The notes under the pieces: generated by a model | Seen by the model: only the letters and a program-made list of their open reading frames with translations | Told to the model about the DNA's origin: nothing | Database searches by the model: none | Program-made: the position numbers and the translations under genes | Part shown: positions 7,449-16,512 of the stretch, one piece after another | How the letters are laid out: every line of letters starts with the position of its first letter | Numbering within the stretch: position 1 is the first letter of the stretch | Origin: Lentzea guizhouensis | GTDB lineage: Bacteria > Actinomycetota > Actinomycetes > Mycobacteriales > Pseudonocardiaceae | Direction of reading: 5' to 3' | NCBI RefSeq assembly: GCF_001701025.1 | Contig: NZ_CP016793.1 | Location: 5,208,001-5,272,000, forward strand | DNA: 64,000 bases

Positions 7449-7774
7449 GCACGGTGAGGAAGCCGCTGGGCACGATCGCCGGCGCGCGCAGTGGTGACAA
7501 AGGTGGCGACGCGAACCTCGGGGTCTGGGTTCGCACGGAAGAGCAGTACGAGTGGCTGGAGAAGACCCTCACCACCGACCGGCTCAAGGAGCTGCTGCCG
7601 GAAGCGGACGAAGTCACCCGGTACGAGCTGAAGAACCTCAAGGCGCTCAACTTCGTGCTGCACGGGCTGCTGGGTGAGGGCGTGGCGAGCAGCACGCGGT
7701 TCGACCCGCAGGCCAAGGCGCTCGGCGAGTGGTTGCGCAGTCGAGTGGTCGACATCCCGGAGGCGCTGCTGTGA
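7445..7774 (+). CDS. AtuA-related small protein (C-terminal AtuA domain as a separate subunit)
   Basis: Protein of 109 residues beginning TVRKPLGTIAGARSGDKGGDANLGVWVR, the block found at the C-terminal end of single-chain AtuA proteins (GxxxxxRSGDKG). The start GTG overlaps the AtuA stop by 4 bases and the stop overlaps the acyl-CoA dehydrogenase start by 4 bases, so stoichiometric synthesis with AtuA is likely. The two pieces probably form a complex equivalent to full-length AtuA; that is inference from the split. Confidence 0.82.
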   Translation: MSTVRKPLGTIAGARSGDKGGDANLGVWVRTEEQYEWLEKTLTTDRLKELLPEADEVTRYELKNLKALNFVLHGLLGEGVASSTRFDPQAKALGEWLRSRVVDIPEALL

Positions 7775-8886
7775 TCGCGAAGGACCTGTTCGACGAGCGC
7801 GAGGAGCTGCGCAGCCTCGTACGAAACTTCACCTGCAAGGAGATCGTCCCGCACCTCGCCGAGTGGGAGCGCGCCGGTGAGGTGCCGCGCGAGCTGCACA
7901 AGAAGGCGGCGGGGATCGGCCTGCTGGGCATCGGGTTCGAGCACGGCGACCTGATCGACTCGGTCGTCGTCACCGAGGAGGTCATCCAGGCCGGTGGGTC
8001 GTCGGGGGTGATCGCGGCGCTGCTCACGCTCGGCATCGCCATCCCGCACATCTGGCAGTCCGGCAACCAGGACCTCATCGACAGGTTCGCGAAACCGGCG
8101 ATCGGCGGCGAGAAGATCGGCAGCCTCGCGGTCACCGAGCCCGGCGCCGGTTCCGATGTCGCCGCCATCACGACCAAGGCGACGAAACAAGGCGACCACT
8201 ACGTCGTCAACGGCGCGAAGACGTTCATCACCTCCGGCTGCCGCGCGGACTTCGTGACCACGGCGGTCCGCACCGGCGAACCCGGTTACCAGGGCATCTC
8301 ACTGCTGGTGATCGAGGACGGCTTCACCAGGAGGAAGCTCGACAAGATGGGCTGGCACTGCAGCGACACCGCCGAGCTGCACTTCGACGACGTCAAGGTA
8401 CCGGCGAAGAACCTGGTGGGAGAGGAGAACCAGGGGTTCGTCCAGATCATGCGGCAGTTCCAGGTCGAGCGCATCACCCTGGCGGCCCAGGCGTACGCGA
8501 CGGCCCAGCGCGCGCTCGACCTGACCGTCGGTTGGGTCCGCAACCGCGAGACGTTCGGCAAACCGCTCGTCAAACGGCAGGTCGTCAGCCACCGGCTCGC
8601 CGAGATGGCCATGAAGATCGACCTCGCCAGGACCTACACGCGCGAGACCGCGATCAGGATCAACCGCGGTGAGGACTGCGTCACGGAGGTCTGCTTCGCC
8701 AAGAACGCGGCCGTCGAGACGTGTGCGGAAGTGGTGGACGCGGCGGTGCAGCTGCACGGCGGCATGGGATACATGCGGGAGTCCGAAGTGGAGCGCCACT
8801 ACCGGGACGCCCGCATCCTCGGCATCGGGGGAGGTGCGAGCGAGGTGATGACCGAGCTCGCGGCGCGACGATTGGGGTTCGCCTGA
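7771..8886 (+). CDS. Acyl-CoA dehydrogenase (first of two)
   Basis: FAD-dependent acyl-CoA dehydrogenase of 371 residues, introducing the alpha-beta double bond. Visible signatures: LAVTEPGAGSDVAAI (substrate/FAD binding), FVTSG-like block FITSGCRADF, RNRETFGKPLVKRQ, and AAVQLHGGMGYMRESEVERHYRDAR near the C-terminus. It is AtuD/isovaleryl-type in overall layout. Substrate chain shape cannot be read from sequence. GTG start overlaps the upstream stop and TGATG couples it to the carboxyltransferase gene. Confidence 0.9.
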   Translation: MIAKDLFDEREELRSLVRNFTCKEIVPHLAEWERAGEVPRELHKKAAGIGLLGIGFEHGDLIDSVVVTEEVIQAGGSSGVIAALLTLGIAIPHIWQSGNQDLIDRFAKPAIGGEKIGSLAVTEPGAGSDVAAITTKATKQGDHYVVNGAKTFITSGCRADFVTTAVRTGEPGYQGISLLVIEDGFTRRKLDKMGWHCSDTAELHFDDVKVPAKNLVGEENQGFVQIMRQFQVERITLAAQAYATAQRALDLTVGWVRNRETFGKPLVKRQVVSHRLAEMAMKIDLARTYTRETAIRINRGEDCVTEVCFAKNAAVETCAEVVDAAVQLHGGMGYMRESEVERHYRDARILGIGGGASEVMTELAARRLGFA

Positions 8887-10436
8887 TGGGCAACAGGGAG
8901 GCGCTGCTCGCGAAGATCGCGCAGCTCGACGCCGAGCACGAGAAGGCGCTCGCCGGCGGCGGGCCGAAGTACGTCGAACGGCACCACAAGCGCGGCAAGC
9001 TCCTCGCCAGGGAACGCGTCGAGCTGCTGGTCGACGAGGACAGCCCGTTCCTGGAGCTGTCCGCGCTCGCGGCCTGGGGCACCGACTTCCCGGTCGGCGC
9101 GAGTGTCGTCACCGGCATCGGGCGCATCGAGGGCGTCGAGTGCGTGATCGTCGCCAACGACCCGACCGTCCGCGGCGGGTCGAGCAACCCGTACACACTG
9201 CGAAAGAGCCTCAGGGCCAACGACATCGCGCTGCAGAACCGGTTGCCGCTGGTCAGCCTCGTCGAGTCCGGCGGCGCCGACCTGCCGACGCAGAGCGAGA
9301 TCTTCATCCCCGGCGGCCGCGCGTTCCGCGACCTGACCCGACTGAGTGCGGCCGGCATCCCCACGATCACCGCGGTCTTCGGCAACGCCACGGCAGGCGG
9401 CGCGTACGTGCCGGGCATGTCCGACCACGTGATCATGATCAAGGACCGCTCGAAGGTGTTCCTGGGCGGTCCGCCGCTGGTCAAGATGGCGACCGGCGAG
9501 GACGCCGACGACGAGTCACTGGGCGGCGCCACCATGCACGGCACCACGTCCGGGCTCGCCGACTTCGTGGCCGAGGACGAGACCGACGCGATCAGGCTGG
9601 CCCGCCGCGTCGTCGCGAACCTCAACTGGCGCAAGCAGGGCCCGCGGCCGCACGAACCGGAAGAGCCGAGGTTCAGCCAGGACAGCCTCCTCGACATCGT
9701 CAGCGAGGACCAGCGCGTCCCGTTCGACCCGCGCGACGTCATCGCCCGGCTCGTCGACGCGTCCCGGTTCGACGAGTTCAAACCGTTGTACGGCACCAGC
9801 CTCGTCACCGGCTGGGCCCGCATCCACGGCTACCCCGTCGGCATCCTCGCCAACGCCCGCGGCGTGCTGTTCAGCGAGGAGTCGCAGAAGGCCACGCAGT
9901 TCATCCAGCTCGCCAACCAGAGCGACACCCCGCTGGTCTTCCTGCAGAACACCACGGGCTACATGGTCGGCGCGCAGTACGAGCAGGGCGGCATCGTCAA
10001 GCACGGCTCGATGATGATCAACGCCGTCTCCAACAGCAAGGTCCCGCACCTGACGATCACCATGGGCGCGAGTTACGGCGCGGGCAACTACGGCATGTGC
10101 GGCCGCGCCTACGACCCGCGGTTCCTGTTCACCTGGCCCAACGCCAAGTCCGCCGTGATGGGCCCCGCGCAGCTCGCCGGCGTGCTGTCGATCGTCGGCA
10201 GGCAGGCCGCGATCGCCAAGGGCCAGGAGTACAACGAGGAGCACGACGCCGCCATGCGCAAGATGGTGGAGGCGCAGATCGAGGAGCAGTCGCTCGCCCC
10301 GTTCCTGTCCGGGAAGCTCTACGACGACGGCGTCATCGACCCGCGCGACACCAGGACCGTGCTCGCCCTCTGCCTCTCCGCTGTCCACAGCGGACCGATC
10401 GAGGGCGCCGACGGCTTCGGCGTCTTCCGGATGTGA
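8886..10436 (+). CDS. Acyl-CoA carboxylase beta (carboxyltransferase) subunit
   Basis: Carboxyltransferase of 516 residues that moves the carboxyl group from carboxybiotin to an acyl-CoA. Crotonase-fold landmarks are RERVELLVDEDSPFLEL, LVESGGADLPTQSEIFIPGGR, FGNATAGGAYVPGMSD, and in the C-terminal half LQNTTGYMVG and MGASYGAGNYGMCGRAYDPRF. The latter motifs are characteristic of methylcrotonyl-/geranyl-CoA carboxylase rather than propionyl-CoA carboxylase. ATG overlaps the preceding stop (TGATG). It is expected to pair with the biotin carboxylase 7 bp downstream; methylcrotonyl versus geranyl/citronellyl-CoA specificity is unresolved. Confidence 0.9.
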   Translation: MGNREALLAKIAQLDAEHEKALAGGGPKYVERHHKRGKLLARERVELLVDEDSPFLELSALAAWGTDFPVGASVVTGIGRIEGVECVIVANDPTVRGGSSNPYTLRKSLRANDIALQNRLPLVSLVESGGADLPTQSEIFIPGGRAFRDLTRLSAAGIPTITAVFGNATAGGAYVPGMSDHVIMIKDRSKVFLGGPPLVKMATGEDADDESLGGATMHGTTSGLADFVAEDETDAIRLARRVVANLNWRKQGPRPHEPEEPRFSQDSLLDIVSEDQRVPFDPRDVIARLVDASRFDEFKPLYGTSLVTGWARIHGYPVGILANARGVLFSEESQKATQFIQLANQSDTPLVFLQNTTGYMVGAQYEQGGIVKHGSMMINAVSNSKVPHLTITMGASYGAGNYGMCGRAYDPRFLFTWPNAKSAVMGPAQLAGVLSIVGRQAAIAKGQEYNEEHDAAMRKMVEAQIEEQSLAPFLSGKLYDDGVIDPRDTRTVLALCLSAVHSGPIEGADGFGVFRM

Positions 10437-10443
10437 GAGCCAC

Positions 10444-12276
10444 ATGATCAAGACTCTCCTCATCGCGAACCGCGGCGAGATCGCCCGCCGCATCATCCGC
10501 ACCTGCAAGGCGAACGGCATCCGCACGGTCGCGGTCTTCTCGGACCCGGACGCCACCGCGCCGCACGTCCGCGAGGCCGACTTCGCGGTCCACCTGCCCG
10601 GCGCCTCGCCGACCGACACCTACCTCCGTGCCGACCTGCTCGTCGAAGCGGCACGCACCGCCGGCGCCGACGCCGTCCACCCCGGCTACGGCTTCCTCAG
10701 CGAGAACGCCGGCTTCGCGCGAGCAGTGGAAACCGCGGGTCTCACCTGGGTCGGCCCGGCACCGGATGCCATCGAGGCCATGGGCTCCAAGGTCGCCGCC
10801 AAGAAGCGGATGGCGGCCGCCGGAGTCCCGACCCTGCCCGAGCTCGACCCCGACACCGTCACCGAGTTCCCGGTGCTGATCAAGGCATCGGCCGGTGGTG
10901 GCGGCCGCGGCATGCGGGTCGTGCGCGAGAAAGCGGAGTTCCACGACGCACTCGCCAGCGCCCGCCGCGAGGCCGAGTCCGCGTTCGGCGACCCCACGGT
11001 GTTCTGCGAGCCGCTGCTCGAACACGCCCGGCACGTCGAGGTGCAGATCCTCGCCGACACGCACGGCACGGTGTGGGCGCTCGGCGAACGCGAGTGCTCG
11101 ATCCAGCGCAGGCACCAGAAGATCGTCGAGGAGTCCCCGAGCCCCGCGGTCGACGACGAGATCCGCGAACGCCTGTTCGCCGCCGCCGTGGCCGCCGCCG
11201 GGTCGATCGGCTACGTCGGCGCGGGCACGGTCGAGTTCATGTTGAAGGGCACCGACTTCCACTTCCTGGAGGTCAACACCCGGCTCCAGGTCGAGCACCC
11301 GGTCACCGAACTGGTGCACGGCGTCGACCTGGTCGAGTGGCAGCTCCGGATCGCGGAAGGCGCCAGGCTGCCGGAGGAACCGCCGCGACCCCGGGGCCAC
11401 GCCATCGAGGTCCGCCTCTACGCCGAGGACCCCGCGCACGACTGGCGTCCGGCCAGCGGCACCCTGCACCGGTTCCACGTGCCCGGCGACGTCCGGCTCG
11501 ACAGCGGCGTCGAGGACGGCTCCGAGGTCTCCGTGCACTACGACCCCATGCTGGCCAAGGTGGTCGCGCACGCGCCGACCCGCAGGGCCGCCGCCCGCAA
11601 GCTCGCGACCGCCCTCGCCGACGCGCGGATCCACGGCCTGGTCACGAACCGCCGCCTGCTCGTCGACGTCCTCGAACACGACGCGTTCCTCGACGGCGAC
11701 ACGCACACCGGGTTCCTGACCGAGCACGACCTCACCAGGACCGTTGACCCGCAACCGTTTGCGCTCGCGGCGGCACTGGCGAACGCGGCCACCCGCAGGA
11801 TCGGGCACCTGCCGCTCGGCTGGCGCAACGTGCGCTCCCAGCGGCCGAAGGCGAAGTTCCTCCACGGCGACGAGCTGATCGAGGTCGAGTACGACCCGCG
11901 GCAGGCGACGGAGAACACCGTCGTGCTGGACCTGGACGGCGTGCGGGTCCCGTTCCACGTGGCCCGCTACGACGACCTGGTCGAGGTCGACTCGCCGCGC
12001 GGGTCGCTGACCCTGAGGGTCGTGCCCCGCTTCCCCGAACCGCAGACGAAGCTCGCACCGGGCGCGACGGTCGCCCCGATGCCGGGCACGGTCGTGAGGG
12101 TCAGCGTCGAGCAGGGCCAGCAGGTCGAGGCAGGCGCCGAGCTGCTGGTGCTGGAGGCCATGAAGATGGAACACCGCGTGCTCGCGACCAACGCGGGCAC
12201 CGTCGCCGAGCTCCTCGTCGAGCGCGCACAGCAGGTCAACGCCGGAGATGTCCTGGCAGTGGTGGAGGAATCGTGA
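10444..12276 (+). CDS. Acyl-CoA carboxylase alpha subunit (biotin carboxylase + biotin carrier)
   Basis: Protein of 610 residues carrying an N-terminal biotin carboxylase (LLIANRGEIARRIIRTC, ATP-grasp loop KASAGGGGRGMRVV, and FLEVNTRLQVEHPVTE) and a C-terminal biotinyl domain with EAMKMEH, biotinylated Lys574. It carboxylates its own biotin with ATP and bicarbonate for the neighbouring carboxyltransferase. At 610 residues it is somewhat short for a methylcrotonyl-type alpha chain, the linker region being compact. Its stop overlaps the next start by 4 bases. Confidence 0.92.
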   Translation: MIKTLLIANRGEIARRIIRTCKANGIRTVAVFSDPDATAPHVREADFAVHLPGASPTDTYLRADLLVEAARTAGADAVHPGYGFLSENAGFARAVETAGLTWVGPAPDAIEAMGSKVAAKKRMAAAGVPTLPELDPDTVTEFPVLIKASAGGGGRGMRVVREKAEFHDALASARREAESAFGDPTVFCEPLLEHARHVEVQILADTHGTVWALGERECSIQRRHQKIVEESPSPAVDDEIRERLFAAAVAAAGSIGYVGAGTVEFMLKGTDFHFLEVNTRLQVEHPVTELVHGVDLVEWQLRIAEGARLPEEPPRPRGHAIEVRLYAEDPAHDWRPASGTLHRFHVPGDVRLDSGVEDGSEVSVHYDPMLAKVVAHAPTRRAAARKLATALADARIHGLVTNRRLLVDVLEHDAFLDGDTHTGFLTEHDLTRTVDPQPFALAAALANAATRRIGHLPLGWRNVRSQRPKAKFLHGDELIEVEYDPRQATENTVVLDLDGVRVPFHVARYDDLVEVDSPRGSLTLRVVPRFPEPQTKLAPGATVAPMPGTVVRVSVEQGQQVEAGAELLVLEAMKMEHRVLATNAGTVAELLVERAQQVNAGDVLAVVEES

Positions 12277-13412
12277 GCTTCGTCGAGTCGCAAGAGCGGA
12301 TCGCGCTGCGCAGGGCCGTCGCGGAGCTGGGGGCCAAGTACGGCAACGAGTACTTCGCCGCCAAGGCCCGCGCCGGGGAGAAGACCACCGAGCTGTGGCA
12401 GGAGGCGGGCAAGCTCGGCTACCTCGGCGTCGCGGTGCCGGAGGAGTACGGCGGCGGTGGCGGTGGCATCGGCGACCTCGCCGCGGTGTGCGAGGAGCTG
12501 GCCGCGGCCGGGTGCCCGTTGCTGCTCATGGTGGTCTCACCGGCGATCTGCGCCACGGTGATCGCCAGGTTCGGCACCGCCGAGCAGAAGTCCAAGTGGC
12601 TGCCCGGTTTCGCCGACGGCACGCTCAAGATGGCCTTCGCGATCACCGAGCCGGACGCGGGCTCCAACGCGCACAAGCTCAAGACCACCGTCCGCCGCGA
12701 CGGCGACGAGTGGGTCCTCAACGGCAGCAAGACCTACATCTCCGGCATCGACGAGGTCGACGCCGTGCTCGTCGTCTCCATCCAGGCGACCGGCCCGGTG
12801 CTCGTCGTCGTGCCCACGAACGCCGAGGGCTTCACCCACCACGAGATCGAGATGGACCTGCTGTCGCCGGAGAAGCAGTTCACGCTGTTCTTCGACGACG
12901 TGCGGCTGCCCGCGGACGCCGTCGTCGGCTCACCGGACCAGGGCCTGCTGCAGGTCTTCGCGGGCCTCAACCCCGAACGGATCATGGGCGCGAGCATGGC
13001 CACCGGCTCGGCGCGGCTCGCGGTCGGCAAGGCCGTCACCTACGCGAAGCAGCGCCAGGTGTGGGACACGCCGATCGGCGCGCACCAGGGCCTGGCGCAC
13101 CCGCTCGCGAAGATCCACATCGAGATCGAGCTGGCCAGGCTGATGACGCAGAAGGCGGCCGCGCTCTACGACGGCGGGCGCGACAAGGAGGCCGGTGAGG
13201 CCGCGAACATGGCCAAGTACGCGGCGGGCGAGGCGGTCGCGGCCGCCGTGGACCAGGCGATCCAGACCCACGGCGGCAACGGGCTCACCGCGGAGTTCGG
13301 CCTCGCGTCGATGCTCGGCATGTCCCGGCTGTCGCGGATCGCGCCCGTCAGCAGGGAGATGGTCCTGAACTTCGTCGCGCAGAACTCGCTCAAGCTTCCG
13401 CGCTCCTACTGA
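12273..13412 (+). CDS. Acyl-CoA dehydrogenase (second of two)
   Basis: FAD-dependent acyl-CoA dehydrogenase of 379 residues, clearly different from the first copy. Signatures: GVAVPEEYGGGGGGIGDLA, FAITEPDAGSNAHKL, LNGSKTYISGIDEVDA, QTHGGNGLTAEFGL. The two-dehydrogenase plus biotin-dependent carboxylase arrangement matches degradation of branched or terpenoid acyl-CoAs, in which dehydrogenation precedes and follows carboxylation steps. It is the last gene in the coupled run; the next gene starts 15 bp later and may be read through. Confidence 0.9.
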   Translation: MSFVESQERIALRRAVAELGAKYGNEYFAAKARAGEKTTELWQEAGKLGYLGVAVPEEYGGGGGGIGDLAAVCEELAAAGCPLLLMVVSPAICATVIARFGTAEQKSKWLPGFADGTLKMAFAITEPDAGSNAHKLKTTVRRDGDEWVLNGSKTYISGIDEVDAVLVVSIQATGPVLVVVPTNAEGFTHHEIEMDLLSPEKQFTLFFDDVRLPADAVVGSPDQGLLQVFAGLNPERIMGASMATGSARLAVGKAVTYAKQRQVWDTPIGAHQGLAHPLAKIHIEIELARLMTQKAAALYDGGRDKEAGEAANMAKYAAGEAVAAAVDQAIQTHGGNGLTAEFGLASMLGMSRLSRIAPVSREMVLNFVAQNSLKLPRSY

Positions 13413-13426
13413 CAGACTGCGCCGTC

Positions 13427-14254
13427 ATGGGGACCTTCACGACTTCAGACGGCACCACGCTCGCGTACCACTCGGCAGGCGGCTCGAACCCGCTGGTCTG
13501 CCTGCCGGGTGGGCCGATGCAGAACGCGTCCTACCTCGGTGACCTCGGAGGACTGCCGGACACGCTGGTCCTCGACCTGCGCGGCACCGGTGCGTCGCAG
13601 GAGGCCGATCCGCGGACATACCGCGCCGACCGCCAGGTCGACGACGTGGAAGCGCTCCGGCAGCACCTCGGCCTGGACAGGATCAGCGTGCTCGGCCACT
13701 CCGCGGGCGGCACCCTCGCGGTCCTCTACGCCCAGCGCTACCCGCAGCACGTCGAGCACCTCGTCCTCGTCGCACCCAGCCCGCGCGTCGTCGGCATCGA
13801 CGTCACCGACGCCGACCGCCGTGCGGTCGCCGAGCAGCGCAGGGGAGAACCCTGGTTCGCCGAGGCGTTCGCCGCGTTCGAGGACATCTGGGCGGGCAAC
13901 GCGACCGAGGAGAACTTCGCGAGGATCGCGCCGTTCTCCTACGGCCGCTGGGACGACGAGGCGCGGGCGCTCGACGAGCACCCGCGCAACGACGAGGGCG
14001 CCCGGCAGTTCTACGCCGAGGGTGCGCTCGACCCCGAGCAGACCCGCAAGGCGCTCGCAACCCTCGACGCGCCAACGCTTCTGCTCGCCGGCGAGTACGA
14101 CGTCGCACTGCCGCCCGACCGCGCGCGGGAGTACGCGGCGTTGTTCCGCGACGCCGAGCTCGTCGTGCAGCCCGGCGCCGGTCACTTCCCGTTCGTCGAC
14201 GACCGGGTGGCGTTCACGGCGGCGGTCACCGGCATGCTCCAGCGCATCCCGTAG
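13427..14254 (+). CDS. Alpha/beta hydrolase
   Basis: Hydrolase of 275 residues related to proline iminopeptidases/haloalkane-dehalogenase-type enzymes. The nucleophile elbow is GHSAGG, the oxyanion-side motif is CLPGGP near the N-terminus, the acid is likely the Asp in GEYDVALPP, and the base is the His in GAGHFPFVDD. No signal peptide, so cytoplasmic. It may belong to the acyl-CoA operon by distance (15 bp) but its role in the pathway is not evident. Its 3' end overlaps the convergent helix-turn-helix gene by 73 bp. Confidence 0.85.
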   Translation: MGTFTTSDGTTLAYHSAGGSNPLVCLPGGPMQNASYLGDLGGLPDTLVLDLRGTGASQEADPRTYRADRQVDDVEALRQHLGLDRISVLGHSAGGTLAVLYAQRYPQHVEHLVLVAPSPRVVGIDVTDADRRAVAEQRRGEPWFAEAFAAFEDIWAGNATEENFARIAPFSYGRWDDEARALDEHPRNDEGARQFYAEGALDPEQTRKALATLDAPTLLLAGEYDVALPPDRAREYAALFRDAELVVQPGAGHFPFVDDRVAFTAAVTGMLQRIP

Positions 14255-15099
14255 AGGCCGGGCCCGAAGTCGAGCGCGGCGGTGTGCGCGTAACCCCAGG
14301 CGTCCACGGGTTCCTGGCGCGCACCGCCGGACATTTCCGCGCCCGCCGGACCGGTCGCGAACCGCTCGCACGACACCGGCGGCGCGTCCAACGGGAATTT
14401 GATCTCCAGCACGTAGTCGTGCACCCGTTCACCGAACCGGCGGAAATGCGTGTGCTCGGCGGTCGGACTCGGGTAGATCAATTCGTACTCGATCGCGACG
14501 GATTCGTCGGGTGAGAGCGGTTCCTCGAACATCAGCTCGGCGACGAGCACGCCGTTGGTGCGTTCGCGGGCCACCCGGCCGACCCGGCACGACCTGATCG
14601 CGGTCACCGCGGGCTGCGCCGAACCCGTTTCCTGGCAGAGGATCCACCGGTCCACACCGGCCGCCGTCGCCTGCACGACCTGCCGGGTCCTGATCCCGCG
14701 CACGCCGCCGCAGGACGCGACGTCCACCCGGTCGTGCTGCGCGGTGAGCACCAGCCCCGAGCCGTCCCACGGCGACCGCGGCGGTGCCTCCCGCCTGCGC
14801 GAACGGCCCCGCGGCCGAGGTGGCCCGAGCAGCCGGGAGAGCGCGGTGTCCGGTAGTCCCAGCACGTCCTCGAGATGAGCCAGCGCTCTCAGCGACTCCG
14901 GTCGCTCGGGTCTGCGGCGACCCGACTGCCAGTAGCTCAACGCCGTCACGCTGATCGGTGCGCCCCGCACCCGCAACCGGTGCTGCAGGCGTTCGAGACT
15001 GAGTCCCCGCACCTGGATCGCGACCCGCAACGCGTCCGCGAACGGACCCGTCACCAAGAGGTCGGCGAGCTCCTCGCGCGGTGGGTAGATCGCGAGCAT
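14182..15099 (-). CDS. Helix-turn-helix protein with unusual C-terminal beta domain
   Basis: Protein of 305 residues. The N-terminal 80 residues look like an XRE-type HTH (FADALRVAIQVRGLSLERLQHRL, then ISVTALSYWQSGRRRPERPESLRAL). The C-terminal 180 residues (GIRTRQVVQATAAGVDRWILCQ, LSPDESVAIEYEL, HDYVLEIKFPLDAPPV) form a beta-rich domain I do not recognise beyond similar actinobacterial XRE proteins. ATG 15099 is preferred for its GGAGGGG Shine-Dalgarno sequence. The convergent overlap of 73 bp with the hydrolase is larger than usual. Confidence 0.75.
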   Translation of the reverse strand: MLAIYPPREELADLLVTGPFADALRVAIQVRGLSLERLQHRLRVRGAPISVTALSYWQSGRRRPERPESLRALAHLEDVLGLPDTALSRLLGPPRPRGRSRRREAPPRSPWDGSGLVLTAQHDRVDVASCGGVRGIRTRQVVQATAAGVDRWILCQETGSAQPAVTAIRSCRVGRVARERTNGVLVAELMFEEPLSPDESVAIEYELIYPSPTAEHTHFRRFGERVHDYVLEIKFPLDAPPVSCERFATGPAGAEMSGGARQEPVDAWGYAHTAALDFGPGLYGMRWSMPVTAAVNATRSSTNGK

Positions 15100-15187
15100 C
15101 ACCCCTCCGTTTCCCGGAGTCAAGCACGAGAGGCTATCGGCAGCAATGACGAAGCGGTACAGCCGATCGGCGGTTTCGCGCCCGTTG

Positions 15188-15204
15188 TGAACTCGGCAAG
15201 TTCA
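15188..15204. promoter_or_regulatory. Inverted repeat TGAACT-N5-AGTTCA, candidate operator
   Basis: Perfect 6-bp arms with a 5-bp spacer, about 70 bp before the first subtilase gene and about 90 bp from the divergent HTH gene. The layout suits a repressor site, possibly for that HTH protein, but no other copy was found in the window. Confidence 0.4.
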
Positions 15205-15276
15205 GATCTCGGGCCTATTACGCCGCCGTGGTCCCGATCGGGTTCTGCACACCCCTGCGACGAACAGGACGACGCA

Positions 15277-16436
15277 ATGCGCAAGACAGCAACCCTGATG
15301 GGATCGGCGGTCATGATCGCGGCGTTCGCGGCCCCCGCCACCGCGGCGGTCGGTGAGATCCGCACCTCGCCCGGAGAGAACATCGCCGGCAGCTTCATCG
15401 TCAAGCTGAAGGACGACCGGGTCACCGCGAGCGCGCAGACCCTCGGCTCGCGCTTCGGCGGGCAGGTCGGCCACGTCTACGACGCGGTGTTCAAGGGCTT
15501 CTCGGTCACCATGAGCGACGCCCAGGCCCGCAGACTCGCCGCCGACCCGTCGGTCGAGTACGTGGAACGCGACCAGGTCGTCCGCGTCCAGGCCACCCAG
15601 GTGAACCCGCCGTCGTGGGGCCTCGACCGGATCGACCAGCGCAACCTGCCGCTCGACCAGCGCTACACCTACAACAGCACCGGCCAGGGCGTGAACGCCT
15701 ACATCGTCGACACCGGTGTCCGCATCACCCACCGCGACTTCGCCGGCCGGGCCCGCAACGGCTACGACTTCGTGGACAACGACGCCGTCGCGCAGGACGG
15801 CAACGGGCACGGCACACACGTTGCCGGCACCGTGGCGGGCACGCTGCACGGTGTCGCGAAGCAGGCGACCATCCACGCGGTCCGCGTGCTCAACAACTCC
15901 GGCTCCGGCACGATCTCCGGGGTCGTCGCGGGCGTGAACTGGGTGGCCACCAACCACGTCAAGCCCGCGTGGCGAACATGTCGCTCGGCGGCGGTGCCAA
16001 CACCTCGCTCGACAACGCCGTGCAGGGCGCGATCACGCGCGGTGTGTCGTTCGCGGTCGCGGCCGGCAACTCCAACACCAACGCGGCCAACACCTCGCCC
16101 GCGCGCGTCGCGGCGGCACTGACGGTGGGGTCGACCGACCGCACCGACGCCCGGTCGTCGTTCTCCAACTACGGCCCGGTGGTCGACGTCTTCGCACCCG
16201 GCGGCGGCATCACCTCGGCGTGGCACACCAGTGACACCGCCACGAACACGATCTCCGGCACCTCGATGGCGGCGCCGCACGTCGCCGGTGTGGTGGCGCG
16301 GTACCTGCAGGGCAACTTCAACGTGACACCCGCGCAGGTGGCGACCGCGATCACCTCCAACGCCACCGACGGGAAGGTGACCAACCCCGGCGCGAACACG
16401 ACGACCAGGCTCCTGCACTGGCCACCGACCAGCTGA
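15277..16436 (+). pseudogene. Secreted S8 (subtilisin/proteinase K-like) protease, frameshifted
   Basis: First of three tandem paralogous proteases. Signal peptide (residues 1-24, ending TAAVG), inhibitor I9 propeptide (SFIVKLKDDRVTASAQ ... VEYVERDQV), then the catalytic domain with Asp145 (IVDTGVR) and His178 (NGHGTHVAG). After HVKPA one G is missing relative to the two paralogues (near 15969: CCCGCG-TGGCG versus CCCGCGGTGGCG), so the rest, including GTSMAAPHVAG with the catalytic Ser, is in another frame. The remainder of the coding sequence is undamaged to the stop at 16434-16436, which suggests either a very recent mutation or a sequencing error. As written the product stops early, at 16122, without the Ser. 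Confidence 0.88.
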
Positions 16437-16454
16437 GCGCCGGCCTGAGATGTG

Positions 16455-16484
16455 CGGCCCCGGCTCTGCCCAGAGCCGGGGCCG
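16455..16484 (+). terminator. Hairpin terminator between subtilase genes 1 and 2
   Basis: Perfect 14-bp arms (CGGCCCCGGCTCTG and its complement) flanking CC, followed by TTCCC. It sits 18 bp after the stop of gene 1 and 28 bp before the start of gene 2, so gene 2 probably needs its own promoter or depends on read-through. Confidence 0.75.
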
Positions 16485-16512
16485 TTCCCTGCAGAGGAAA
16501 GGAAGTCTGCCT

